DNA from: Cranoglanis bouderius
Taxonomy: Eukaryota; Chordata; Actinopteri; Siluriformes; Cranoglanididae
Direction: 5' to 3'
Assembly: GCA_023630585.1 (NCBI GenBank)
Contig: CM042548.1
Location: 22,434,027-22,498,026, forward strand
DNA: 64,000 bases
Both the position numbers and the translations under genes were made by a program. Position 1 is the first letter of the stretch, and each line of letters starts with the position of its first letter. Below, piece by piece: positions 1 through 12,800 of this stretch. Below the pieces are notes generated by a model. That model was given only the letters and a program-made list of their open reading frames with translations, was not told the DNA's origin and searched no databases.

Positions 1-449
1 TTTTTTTTTTTTCTTATAGGGGCCAATGGCTCCTTAATAGATTTGTTTGTCTGGAGCCCTGCTTTTAACATAACACAATATAGACAGCTGCATGATTATA
101 GTTCTGGTTCTCTCTTACCAGTTGTGACTCACATGAGCAACTAATTTATTTTATTAAAACAAATCCAAACATTGAACATGTTTTTAAGCTCTAAAATAAG
201 CTCTAAATAAAAGTATTTTAGATCATATTGCTTTTCTCTAGACTTTATTTACATATGTGACCTTGAAGTAATCAGATTACATTACTTTCATATTGTGATA
301 CTTGGATTACGTTACTGATTACATTTTTTATGAAGTAATTTGTAACTGTAACGGATTACATTTTTAAAGTAACCCTCCCAACCCTGTCAGTAGGTGGACT
401 AGCTACTCCAAATTGCCCCTAGGTATTAATTAGTGTGCTCGGTGTGTAT

Positions 450-591
450 GTGCATGGTGCCCTGTGATGGACTGGTGTCCTATCCAGGGTGTATTCCTGC
501 TTCACACCCAGTGTTCCCAGGACAGGCTGCAGATCCACTGCTATCCTGACCAGGCTAAATAAATTATTGAAAATGAATGGATAAACAATCT
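450..591 (+). repeat. dispersed teleost repeat with ATGAATGG-type tail
   Basis: Starts near TGCCCTGTGATGGACTGG, contains CCTATCCAGGGTGTATTCC, and ends in an AAATGAATGGAT tail. I recognise this as a very common fish interspersed repeat of the SINE/LINE-tail kind. It lies in b3galnt2 intron 9. The exact family is not assigned. Confidence 0.45.
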
Positions 592-693
592 AATATAATT
601 GTGCCTAATTTCTTACAGGAAAGTTTCTTACATTTTAAGAACAACTGGTTATTAGATATGAATGCAACCTATTAATGTCTACAAGGTACTCAC

Positions 694-819
694 TTTCCCC
701 ACCACAGATTGCTGCGCATCAGGCTCTTGTAGTCAATGTTCATTAATACTTCATCCACGTTGATATAGCAATCATCATCAGTCTTCAGGAGAAGACTGAA
801 GTCAGCATTCCTCACCGCC
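694..819 (-). CDS. b3galnt2: b3galnt2 exon 9 (catalytic DDD motif)
   Basis: 126 bp. The acceptor reads TTTCTGAG, with a poor pyrimidine tract; the donor is GTGAGT. It encodes residues about 333-373 with LLLKTDDDCYINVDEV, the metal and UDP-GalNAc binding motif, and ends after NLWWG two bases into the next codon. The acceptor choice is set by the split Trp codon of exon 8 and by family alignment. Later exons are outside the window. Confidence 0.92.
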
Positions 820-3800
820 CTCAGAAATTCACAAACCATCATTACAAACTTTCCATTTTAAAAGCTACTCATAAAGTGAACATACACTATATACCCAAAT
901 GTTTGTTGACACCTGATCATCACACACGTGATTTTTGAACAACCCATTCCAGATTTAGTCCGCCTTTTGCTGTTATAATAGGCTCCACTCTTCTCTCATT
1001 GCGTCCAACTTTGTGGCAACAGTTTGGGGAAGGCCCACATATAGGGGTGATGGTCAGTTGTTCACAAACATTTGGCCATAGCGTGAAAGTGGATTTTTAA
1101 AGATGAATATAATGTGAATACAGAAATTGAATATAACTGCATATACTCATCAACTGAGTCTACTGGAAGAGGTTTACCAGTTAGTATTATCCCTTAAACC
1201 CCCAGCATCTTCTGGTCTGACAGTAGTTCAGGCCGTAAGGTTTATATTAATTTGTCTATTATAATACTTAGTACATTATACACTATAGTATCAACCTACA
1301 CAAGGACTTGTATGGTGTAATTCACCACACAAAAAATTTAAAACTGTGTGTAATTGTTGATATAATGTTAAAATGTATAAAAGTTTTCCGTGAGGAGATT
1401 CTGGATTGTGACTTTCCAATGTCAGCACTTTGTAACAGTTAGAGGTAAAGTTATAAGTTTTCCAACACAGAAAATTCTTGGAAGAAGTCTCAGGACAGAG
1501 GGCTTAAAAATAGCATTCACAAGGTTCAATGGATTAAATCAAAAGTCTAAGTTTTGTAGAAGTTCAGCACAAACTCCAAATCCACTATCGCTCGCCCGTG
1601 GCCTTGGCAAAGGATAAAAAAATAAATAAATACAACCCCAATTCCAAAAAAGTTGGGATGCTGTGTAAAATGTAAATAAAAACAGAATGCAATGATTCGC
1701 AAATCTCATAAACCCATATGTTATTCACAATAGAACATAGAAAACATATCAAATGTTTAAACTGAGGAAATGTACCATTTTAAGAAAAAAATAAGGTAAT
1801 TGTGAATTTCATGGCCGCAACACGTCTCAAAAAAGTTGGGACAAGGGCAACAAAAGGCTGGAAAAGTAAGTGTTACGAAAAAGAAACAGCTGGGAGAACA
1901 TTTTGCAACTAATTAGGTTAATTGGCAACAGGTCAGTAACATGATTGGGTATAAAAGAGTCTCTTAGAGCGGTAGAGTCTCTCAGAAGTAAAGATGGGAT
2001 GGAATCAGGATGGAAGCATATGCTGCTCTAAAACCTGTATATACCTTTCAGCATTGATGGTGCCTTTCTAGATGTGCAAGCTGCCCATTCCATAGGCACT
2101 AATGCACCCCCATACCATCAGAGATGCAGGCTTTTGCACTGAGCGCTGACAAAAAGCCAGATGGTCCCTCTCCTCTTTAGTCGTCTTTAGTTTAGAAGAC
2201 GCTGCAAACCTGCCTTTCGGTTTCCAAAAAGAATTTCAAATTTTGATTCGTCTGACCACAGAACAGTTTTCCACTTTGCCTCAGTCCATTTTAAATGAGC
2301 TGTGGCCCAGAGAAGACGGCGGTGTTTCTGGATCATGATCACATATGGTTTCTTCTTTGCATGATAGAGCTTTAACCAGCATTTGTGGATGGCACGGCGA
2401 ACTGTGTTCACAGACAATGAGTTCTGGAGGAGTTTCTGAGCCCATGCAGTGATTTCCATTACAGAATCATGCCTGTTTTTAATGCAGTGCCGCCTGAGGG
2501 CCCGAAGATCATGGGCATGTAATATTGATTTTCGCCCTTGTCCCTTGTGCACAGAGATTTCTCCAGATTCTCAGAATCTTTTGATGATATTATGTACTGT
2601 AGATGATGATATATTCATAGTCTTTGCAATTTTACGTTAAGGAACATTATTCTGAAATTGTTCCACAAATTGTAGACACAGTTTTTCTCAGATTGAACCT
2701 CTGCCCATCTTTACTTCTGAGAGACTCTGCCTCTCTAAGATACTCTTTTTATACCCAATCTTGTTACTGACCTGTTGCCAATTAACGTGCAGCTGTTTCT
2801 TTTTAGTAACAATTACTTTTTCAGCCTTTTGTTGCCCCCATCCCAACTTTTTTTTTTAGATGTGTTTGCGGCCATCAAATTAAAACTTTTTACCTTATTT
2901 TTTTCTTAAAATGGTACATTTACTCAGTTTAAACATTTGATATGTTTTCTATGTTCTACTGTGAATAACATATGGGTTTATGAGATTTGCAAATCATTTG
3001 CATTCTGTTTTTATTTACATTTTACACAGTGTCCCAACTTTTTTGGAACTGGGGTTGTAAAAAAAAAAAAAAAAAAAGAGTTACATCTTAGCACTTCACT
3101 TGTAGTAATTCAATTATGCTGAAATCATTTAAAACCTAAGGCATTACTCAGGCATGCTCTCACCATTTGTAAAAGTACAGCAGTTTATAAGGCACAGTCC
3201 TGTACGTGTCCACAACATCAACAAAAACAATGTCCCCATGTGTGTGACTCTCCTCCTGCAGGGCTTTTTCTTCCTCTCTCAGCCTGGCCTCGTGAGCCTG
3301 CTGTCTGTCTGCACGGCCACGCAGCTGTGCCTTCAATCCCTCCACATCTGAGAGTCAGAGGCAGGGAAGAAACCCAGCATATTATTTCTATGTTAGTTTG
3401 TCCAATTACTTTGTCCCTTACATACACACACACAAAAAAAAAATGTTCACCCGAATTGGATATAAATATCCTCAAATTAAAGTTGAAGGTCTGCACTTTG
3501 AGCTTATATTCATTATTTAATTTCATCTCCAAAATACTGTGGTATTATACTGAAGCTAAAAAAAACAAAACAATAACTTTGCCAGTGTCCAATTAACTAG
3601 TTTGTCTAAACTTTTGACTGCTAAGTGACTAATGTGACTACATCTCATACTTATTAACAGCATCAAACTTTGCAATTACTAATGTAAGGTGAGAAACTAA
3701 CCCAACTTCAGTATACTCATTAAATTACCATTTCAAATTAATTTAGAGCAGCTGTCAAAAAAACAGATGATAATTTCACAAGAACCATCAAGATGCAAGT

Positions 3801-6800
3801 ACCATAAATGGAGAAAATGAATCCTCCAGCTAGTCCAGGAAAACCATGTGCATTTCTGTGAGGCAGGGTGCCCTCTTCTATCTGCAACACAAACAGGAGT
3901 TTTTAATTATCTTTAAGAGATGAGTAAAATTCTTTACAGGTACATAATTAAAACAGATGATTGTAATACTACTGATGAGAAGCATTTGAAGATCAATTAG
4001 TCACCCAAAGCAACAAATGGACACTTATTGAAGAAACAGAGCTGTGCTTACTGGTCCTAACTTGATCACTCCTCCACCAGTGTTGAGCTGAACTTTGGAC
4101 ACATTGATAGTCATCAAGCCTGTCGGATCCTGGCTCTCCCATAACAGATTTCCCTCAAATCCCTGCACACATGTGACACTGTTATTGGAAACATCAAATG
4201 ACATTCAGAAATGCAAACCTGGCTATAAATCAATAAGGGTAGTAAGTTCACGTCACCTCTGGCTTGCTCATTAGGGATAAACTTATACATTTAAATTTAT
4301 ATAATGAATTTATATGTGACCATGTCCATTGTTAAAAGTACTATACAAATAAAATTGAATTGAAAAAGCACCCTTATAATTCTATTATACGCGAGTTTGG
4401 AGTAAACAGGTTTATTTCTCTGTGCAGGGAAATCTGTTGATATTTTGCCTTGTTGTCTGTGGTAATCACACATATGCTGCAATTGCAATCAAAAAATCAG
4501 GCTGAAAAAAAATGCAGGAGTGTTCCTTTAATTAAAAACATCATGAATTTAAGTGTGGAACTTTACGCTTGGTCATTACATGGCAGGGCATATTTAATTC
4601 AATTTTATTTGTATAGTGCTTTTAACCAAAGCAACTTTAAAGAAATACAGATATACATTTGTATCCCAAATAAGGCAACAGTGGCCAGGGAAAACTCCCT
4701 GGCGCAAAATTAGGACGACTTTGAGAAGAACCAAACTCAAAAGGGAACCCATTCTCTTCTGGGTTACCACAGATCATGGGATTATAAATCATTACAGACC
4801 GCAGCTGTAGAAGAGTAAAGTAGTAAGTGTTGAAAGGATGCTAAGTATGAGCATACTGTAAATTGGAGCCTGGGGATGAGTCTTTATGATTACAGCAGTA
4901 GTTCTTGGAAAGTAAATCTACAGTATCTAATGGGATTATCCATTGAGTTTCCTTAGATATAACTGACATTTCACTGTAATGACTATGGAGAACAAACTAT
5001 GGTTAATGCCTTTTTACACTTTTATACTTTCCTATTAACTCCCCCACCTTGGGCAAAACGAACTGTTCCACAGATTTATACCAGATCCCCTCCACATAGA
5101 CACCTGGACTCAGGGCAGTAAGGTGAGCAGTCACAACAGGCTCCTGTACAGAATGATACACAGCCACACACATAAATCTAATACAGTTTCAGTGGGACAA
5201 TTGATAGAAATAAACTGTTATATAACAAAAGTGATATATTTTCCCATGTCTGATTAGTTATTGCTGAATTTGACTAAAGGTAATAACTTGGAATTTCCGA
5301 CCTCCGAATAGGAATCAGAAAGAAAAAGCCCCCTCAACTCAAAATTCCATAACTGTGAGTCCAGCAAGCGACGTCAAATCAACATGGCTGCTCACAGTAT
5401 GAACAGTAAACAAAGTAACTTCTTAAATTTAAATGAATTATGTTGTATATACACATATTTGTTTTAGATCAATCAACATACAGACATGTGAGCTTCTTAA
5501 ATCTATAACCTTGACTAATCAGCTTGCTGGTTTAAGGGAGGTGAATATGCATCACTCATCACATTTAGCAGGCTAGGTTGTTGCTATCAAAAGATGAATA
5601 TGGAGACATCCAAATCCACTAGCTTGAAAGCATGGAATTCAAAATGAAGTAATTCAGACTTCCCACTTTGGAGGTATGTCAAATGCTGCATTAATCTGGG
5701 CAATTCATAGGTCTATTACTCTAAGAGCTCATGATGGTTCAAGGTCAGAGAGATTAAATAGGCGAAGGAATTGAATATTGGAGTGATGACAGATAAGACT
5801 GTCAACACATTTATCTCTGTAGTTCATCAGGAGAGTTATAATTTATCTGTAACACAGCACTGACCATTTCTCACACCATCCTGAGATATGAGAGAATACA
5901 TTAGGAACTGCATGGACAAAATTAGCATAACTGGTATTATATTGTTATGTATTGAGATTGCAGTATTTCAGACCTGCAAACTCACAATAGTTGAAAAAGG
6001 TGACATGTTTACTAATTAAATCCATGTAGGGGGGCTCTGGGGGCATCCTCCCCTATGATAAATTTTTTTGTGATTTTAACATGTAAACGAAGCATTCTGG
6101 TGCACACTGACAACAAAATAAAGGGAAAAGATAACATTTGCTTTAGCTCTTTTTTCATCATCAAAGGTTTGTTAAGGCTGATACCAACTGCATCCGTCAA
6201 CTTTTAATAATCCGCCAGAGCCGGTGTTTCGGTTTAAAGCAAAGACTCCAATGCACTTGCTGATCGGAAAATACTAGAGATGTCCTCTGGCCCACACCAC
6301 ACCTGGGTAGGGTTGCACCAGCCATTCTTAAGTTCTTACTTAAACTGGAACGTAAAGTCCAAACTAGAGCCTTAGTAACTACTAGCTAGTTACTTACTTC
6401 AGTTGCACCACTTGTTCTTAAGGCAGAACGTAGTTAGTAGGTCGTAAGCTCTCCGTAAAGTAATGCGTAGTCACATAGAATGACATATATTTTTCTTAAC
6501 CCAATCAGAAGCCTTCAAATGGTAAACAGGATATAGTCTGAACTGTGTGTAATTTCAAACTCTGACTGGCCTGGACTGAACTGAAAGTAAAAAAACACGA
6601 CGAAGACATCATCAAATAAAGCGTTAAACTTTTAATTGAAAAATATAATTGAAAGCAAATTAAACTAATCTGTCACAAACCAAAAAAAAGTGAGATTTGG
6701 CAGGACATAAACAAAATAAATGCAAAAGGCTGTGAGCAGAGGGAGATAAAGCCTATATGTATATATATCGACGACATCATAAATATCCAAAGGATGATGT

Positions 6801-9800
6801 CTGTCTCGTAAATCTTTTCGATGAACATGTGGTTCTTCATCATTAATTACGAGCTCATCAATGTCATCTAATCTTGCTGCCATCTCATTCAGACCATTAT
6901 TCATGGGCAGAGGCTTCCGTAAATTTTTAGTTGGAATGTAGGGTTACGTTTAAACTAAGTTTAATGGTGCAATGCAAAAATATTTAGTAGTGGGTAAGTT
7001 GTAATTTAGTGCTTCTTTACGTCACAAGTATGATATGTGACCAAGGTGAAGCTCATACGCAAATTTTAAAAACCAATTGTTGTTTCGTGACTTAAACATA
7101 AAACTGAAGAAAAAATGCTTCACTAACTTTACATATCTAAGTTGAATACATTAGCAAACAACACCGATCATGTTAACATGTAACCATGGTCAACACGATC
7201 CCTCATTAAAACGCAGTTGGTTTTGTTCATTACGTGTTCGTTTTTAGTGTGGTAAAGTTAGTTTTATATTTGACATTCGTTTGACGTTCGTGATAATACT
7301 CATTAAACACTCCGTGCCTATAACATTTTCAAGCCAAACCAACTTGGAAATGCATGAATAGGTTTTCTTTGAGTAGCACAAAGCTGAATTTAAAAAAAAA
7401 AAAAAAAATTCATATCAATTTTATTAGCCCTATAAATCAATTAAACAATTTAACCGTTTGATATGACATCACAACAAATATGAAATGTTAAAAATATCCC
7501 TTTCATGACACAAGGCTCTGTTTGTGGAATTTACATTCTATATGTTTTCAAATATAGTACTGTAAATGTTTGCAATATTCTAATTCCATTAAACTCAATG
7601 ACCTAGAGACATGAAACCAACTGCAAAACACTCAATATTAATCTTTATATAGCACAAGACTTGTTTTTGGAAGTAAATGTTCAGTACTTTTTATACAAAT
7701 ATTTGTATCCCTATAAATCTATTAAACTGTTGATTCTGATTGGCCAAAAGACTCGAGGCGCCCCCAATCAGAATCGAGAATTTCCTTACTCGCATCTCAA
7801 AACTCTTATCTTATTAGCAGTTCAAGTCACCAGCCTAATAGGCTGAACTTTGGCTAACTTATATTACCTCACAATAATCTTACCTTTTGGTCCAATGGGA
7901 ATAACTTTACTGTGACATTTCCCCTGAAATCCTTCTGTGGGCCACTGGGAAACACACCCAGCTGTGTAATCACTACAGGATGGATCACCTTAAAATCCAA
8001 ACATATGGCTGAGACATCAGATGGCACCAAAGCATCAGGCTTGCTTAGGATGGTCACATCCTGCATGGCCACTACAAGAAATAAAGTGGTTAGAATTGTG
8101 GATAATTTAGGTATGGATAAGAATGAGACAAAATGCAAGCAAACAGACAGAAGACATTAATCTGCTGCTACATTTGAATTATAACACTTTTATATATAGC
8201 TTTTCTTGTAGACCAGACAGGCTCAGAGACAAGCTCTAAATGAGCATTGGATTAATTAAACCATCAAAATCAATGAGAAACAATATGGCTGTTAAGAGAG
8301 AAACAGGACCCTCATGCCTCGATGACCCTCTCATCCTCATGGAAAAAAAGCTATTTAAAGTATACAGTACATAATCCTTAGACAACACTTGGAATGACAG
8401 CAATCAAGAAATAATTTAGAGCTACACAGGAACAGAAACAGGCCATGAACATATACATGTCTGCAATCACAAATGTACTATATAAGGACAGAGAAAAAGA
8501 ATATACAAAATTAACATAAATATGGCATGAAAAGAAACATTAATAGAAAAAAAAAATCCTGGACTTGACCACTGAAGTCATGTCTATCTGACATTTATCC
8601 TTTATACCACAGCGATCTTGGATTATTGATTCTGATTGGTCAGAAAGCAACAGGTAATTCAGTTATCCCTTGACAAGATGAATTTTTTTGTCTTTAGCTG
8701 CTATTACATTAGTGATAACAGGAATTAACTTGTTTCACAGACATTCCACAATACTAAATATAACTATACACAGATAAAAAGTACAGTGTCGTTCATTAAT
8801 ACTGTAAATGTAATAATTTCATCATTGACAAATTGCTGTGGTATAAGAGAAATAAGACACTTCAAGACGTGCTTTTATAAGAAAATAAACAGTGTACAAC
8901 AAAGTGTTAGACAGAAGGGGAGTCTGAAATGGAAAAGTGTCCAAGTTTAGTCCATAATACGTGATGCTCTGTGAGTTACAAATTGGGAGGAAAATTCAAT
9001 AAATAGAAAGTATGATATTGACAGAAACAAATACATTAAAACACTTTTCCATATACAGTCATGTGAAAAAACATGAGTACACCCCATGGAAATTGTTGGC
9101 TTTTTTGACAAATCTGGACAAGCAAACATTTGAGCCTCTTTGAAACAGTGCTTATAAATAAAGTTGATACACTATCAAATGACACATAAAATTGACATTT
9201 TGTAGTAATTTCACAATTTAAATAAAATAAAAAATTTTAAAAAAAGATCAGTCACATGGAAAAATTAAGAACACCCCTATATTTACTTAAAATCCATAAA
9301 ATTAGAATCAGGTGTTCATGATTGGGTGCCAGTGATTAGAACCTGCTTAGGGAGGGCAGGTGGAACCTGTCTTATTTATACCCCTCTCATATCTAGTGTC
9401 TGGTGTTCCTTTTGCTATTGAGGTGTGTGGTGTCATCATGGAAAGATCTAAAGGCTATAAGGCCTTCACAAAAAAGGTTGTGGATGCCTATGAGTGGATG
9501 CCGATGATGCACTATTCTACTTAGAACTGAGTCATGTAAATGCTACAATCCTATTGCCCAATTCAGATTAAAACAATATTCTGACTCCCCAAACTCTAAT
9601 TCCCACCCCTGGAATATGCCAGTTTTAATCGGAAATTTGTTGCATATAAACATTTTATTCAGAAAATCCACTGAAAGGAGAGATATATGCGCATACTCAG
9701 TCCACAAGGAATTGTGATAACAGATGCCTACTGTAGGCTAGGTATTTAGGAATGGCAACTCAGGCATACTTACAACAACCATGTATACAGGAATATTCTG

Positions 9801-12800
9801 ATGCCTGTTAAACATCAACATCGTAATAAACATCGTATTCGGAATATGGCTGCAACACAAATATGCCGGTCCTCCCCTTGTTTGTATGTTGGCAATTTTT
9901 TAATACTAGGGCTGGGTATTATTATCCACCTCATATAATGTACGTACAGGGCCCTCCACTAATATTGGCACCCTTGGTAAATATGAGCAAAGAAGGCTGT
10001 GAAAAATTGTCTTTATTGTTTAACCTTTTTGATCTTTCGTTAAAAAAATAAAAATAAAAATCACAAAAATTCTCTGCTCTCATGGATATCAAACAATTGC
10101 ATACAAAACACAGGTTTATCAAAAAAAAAAAAAACTTTGTTAAATATAGGTGTGCAAAAATTATTGCCACCCTTTTAGTCAATACTTTGTGCTACCTCCC
10201 TTTGCCAAGATAACAGCTCTGAATCTTCTCCTATAATGCCTGATGAGGTTGGAGAATACATGGCAAGGGATCTGAGACCATTCCTCCATACAGAATCTCT
10301 CCAGATCCTTCAAATTTCGAGGTCCATCCTGGTGGACTCTCCTCTTCAGTTCACCCCACAGGTTTTCTATGGGTTTCAAGTCAGGGGACTGGGATGGCCA
10401 TGGCAAGACCTTGATTTTGTGGTCAGTAAACCATTTTTGTGTTGATTTTGATGTATGTTTTGGATCATTGTCCTGCTGGAAGATCCAACTACGGCCCATT
10501 TTAAGCTTTCTGGCAGAGGCAGTCAGGTTTTCATTTAATATCTGTAGATATTTGATAGAGTCCATGATGCCATGTATCCTAATAAAATGTCCAGGTCCTC
10601 TCGCAGAAAAACAGACCCAAAACATTAAAGACCCACCACCATATTTAACCATGGGCATGAGGTACTTTTCCATATGGCTACCTCTCTGTGTGCACCAAAA
10701 CCACCTCTGGTGTTTATTGCCAAAAAGCTTTATTTTGGTTTCACCTGACCATAGAACCTGATCCCATTTGAAGTTCCAGTAGTGTCTGGCAAACTGAACA
10801 TGCTTGAGTTTGTTTTTGGATGAGAGTAGAGGCTTTTTTTCTTGAAACCCTTCCAAACAACTTGTGGTGATGTAGGTGACTTCGGATTGTAGTTTTGGAG
10901 ACTTTCTGACCCCAAGACGCAACTTCTGCAATTCTCCAGCTGTGATCCTTGGAGATTTTTGGCCACTCCAACCATCCTCTTCACAGTGCGTTGAGACCAT
11001 ATAGAGACATGTCCAATTCTAGGTTGATTCATAACATTTCCAGTTGACTAGAACTTCTTAATCATTGCCCTGATGGTGGAAATGGGCGTTTTCAATGCTT
11101 GTGCTATTTTTTTATAGCCACTTCCCATTTTGTGAAGCTCAACAACCTTTTGCCGAACATCACAGCTATATTCCTTGGTCTTGCACATTGTTATGAATGA
11201 CTAAGGGAATTTGGCCCATGTGTTACCTCATATTTATACCCCTGTGAAACAGGAAGTCATGGTTGAGTAATTTCCTGTTCCTAGTCACCCAGGTATTCTA
11301 AAAAAAAATGTAAAATATCAATGGGAATATACTTCAAATATATTTTTCTCATATGAATTCATAGGGGTGCCAATAATTGTTGCACACCTATATTTAACAG
11401 GTTTTTTTTTTTTGGTTGTTTTTTTTTGATAAACCTGTTTTGTGTTTGCAATGGTTTGATATCCATGAGAGCAGGGTATTTTTGTGCATTTTTTTTAAAA
11501 CAAAAAATCAAAAGGTTAACAATAAAGACAATTTTTCCCAGCCTTCTTTGCTCATATTATTGGAGGATCACTGTATTAAAAAACATCACAATATAGCTCA
11601 AATCATCATATCCATTTCACATATTACATCAAGATTGTTACTCCTCAGTACAAATTCTTTTACTGTTTAAATGTTTTACTGTTAAAATGTAATAAAAGTG
11701 CAAATTCAATTAAAAGACAATTGACACCAATTAAGGAAAAGCATAAGCCAGTAATTTTAATACAGATTTTTAATATTTATTTGTAACTTTGCAAACACTC
11801 AAGTATCTCAGTGTGAGTAATTAACTACTTGTTAATCAGTTGGGGAAAAGCCCGTAAAGCAAATGAGGTGAAAAATACCATAATTTAAATGTTGAGTAAA
11901 ATTAATGGTAAAAGGGCATTACAAGACAGCTGTAAGGGGGAGGGGGATACAGAGAAAATGCTTTGCTAAAATGGCCGTAAGAGGATTCCAACTCGCGAGT
12001 CTTCCAAGAAGAGGACTTTAAAATGGAAGTGTTTTTTTGAATCGTTTCGCCTGCATAGTAAAGCCAGTACTAAAAGTTGCAATAGATATATTAACAAATT
12101 GTCATGCACCACAATATCATAAATGGATGGTGATTAAAGCAGCACAAGAGAAAGAGTGAATCCGCGAGTTCACTGTCAATCTCTATCAAGCAGGAACAGA
12201 AAAGAGTACAACCCCAATTCCAAAAAAGTTGGGATGCTCAGTTCAAAAGCCTGCATCTCTGATGGTATGGGGTGCATTAGTGCCTATGGAATGGGCAGCT
12301 TGCATATCTGGAAAGGCGCCATCAATGCTGAAAGGTATATACAGGTTTTAGAGCAACATCTGCTTCCATCCAGACGACGTCTTTTTCAGGGAAGGCCTTG
12401 CATATTTCAGCAAGACAATGATAAACCACATACTGCATCTATTACAACAGCATGGCTTTGTAGTATAAGAGTCTGGGTGCTGAACTGGCCTGCCTGCAGT
12501 CCAGACCTTTATTTAAATTTTACACAGCGTGCCAACTATTTTGGAATTGGGGTTGTAGAATAGAGAGGAATACCTGGTACATTTCATAACCTTGGTTTTT
12601 GACAGGTCTCAGTCAAAGGTCATCATCAATCATACGTTTGTTGACAAGTGTAGGTCAAAGGTTAATGATGAACGTTTTCATTTAAAAATCTTAATGTGTT
12701 TTTAATGTGTTTTGAAACTCAGAAGTGAAAAACGTCTTTAAATGAGCCTCCCACATATACAAACACACACCCCGTGTGCCCCCACCCATACAAACATACA

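Noticed and set aside
1390..1617. 75-codon plus-strand ORF
   Set aside because: No recognisable domain or gene context, and it ends at the TAAATAAATA next to a Tc1 target. Chance frame.
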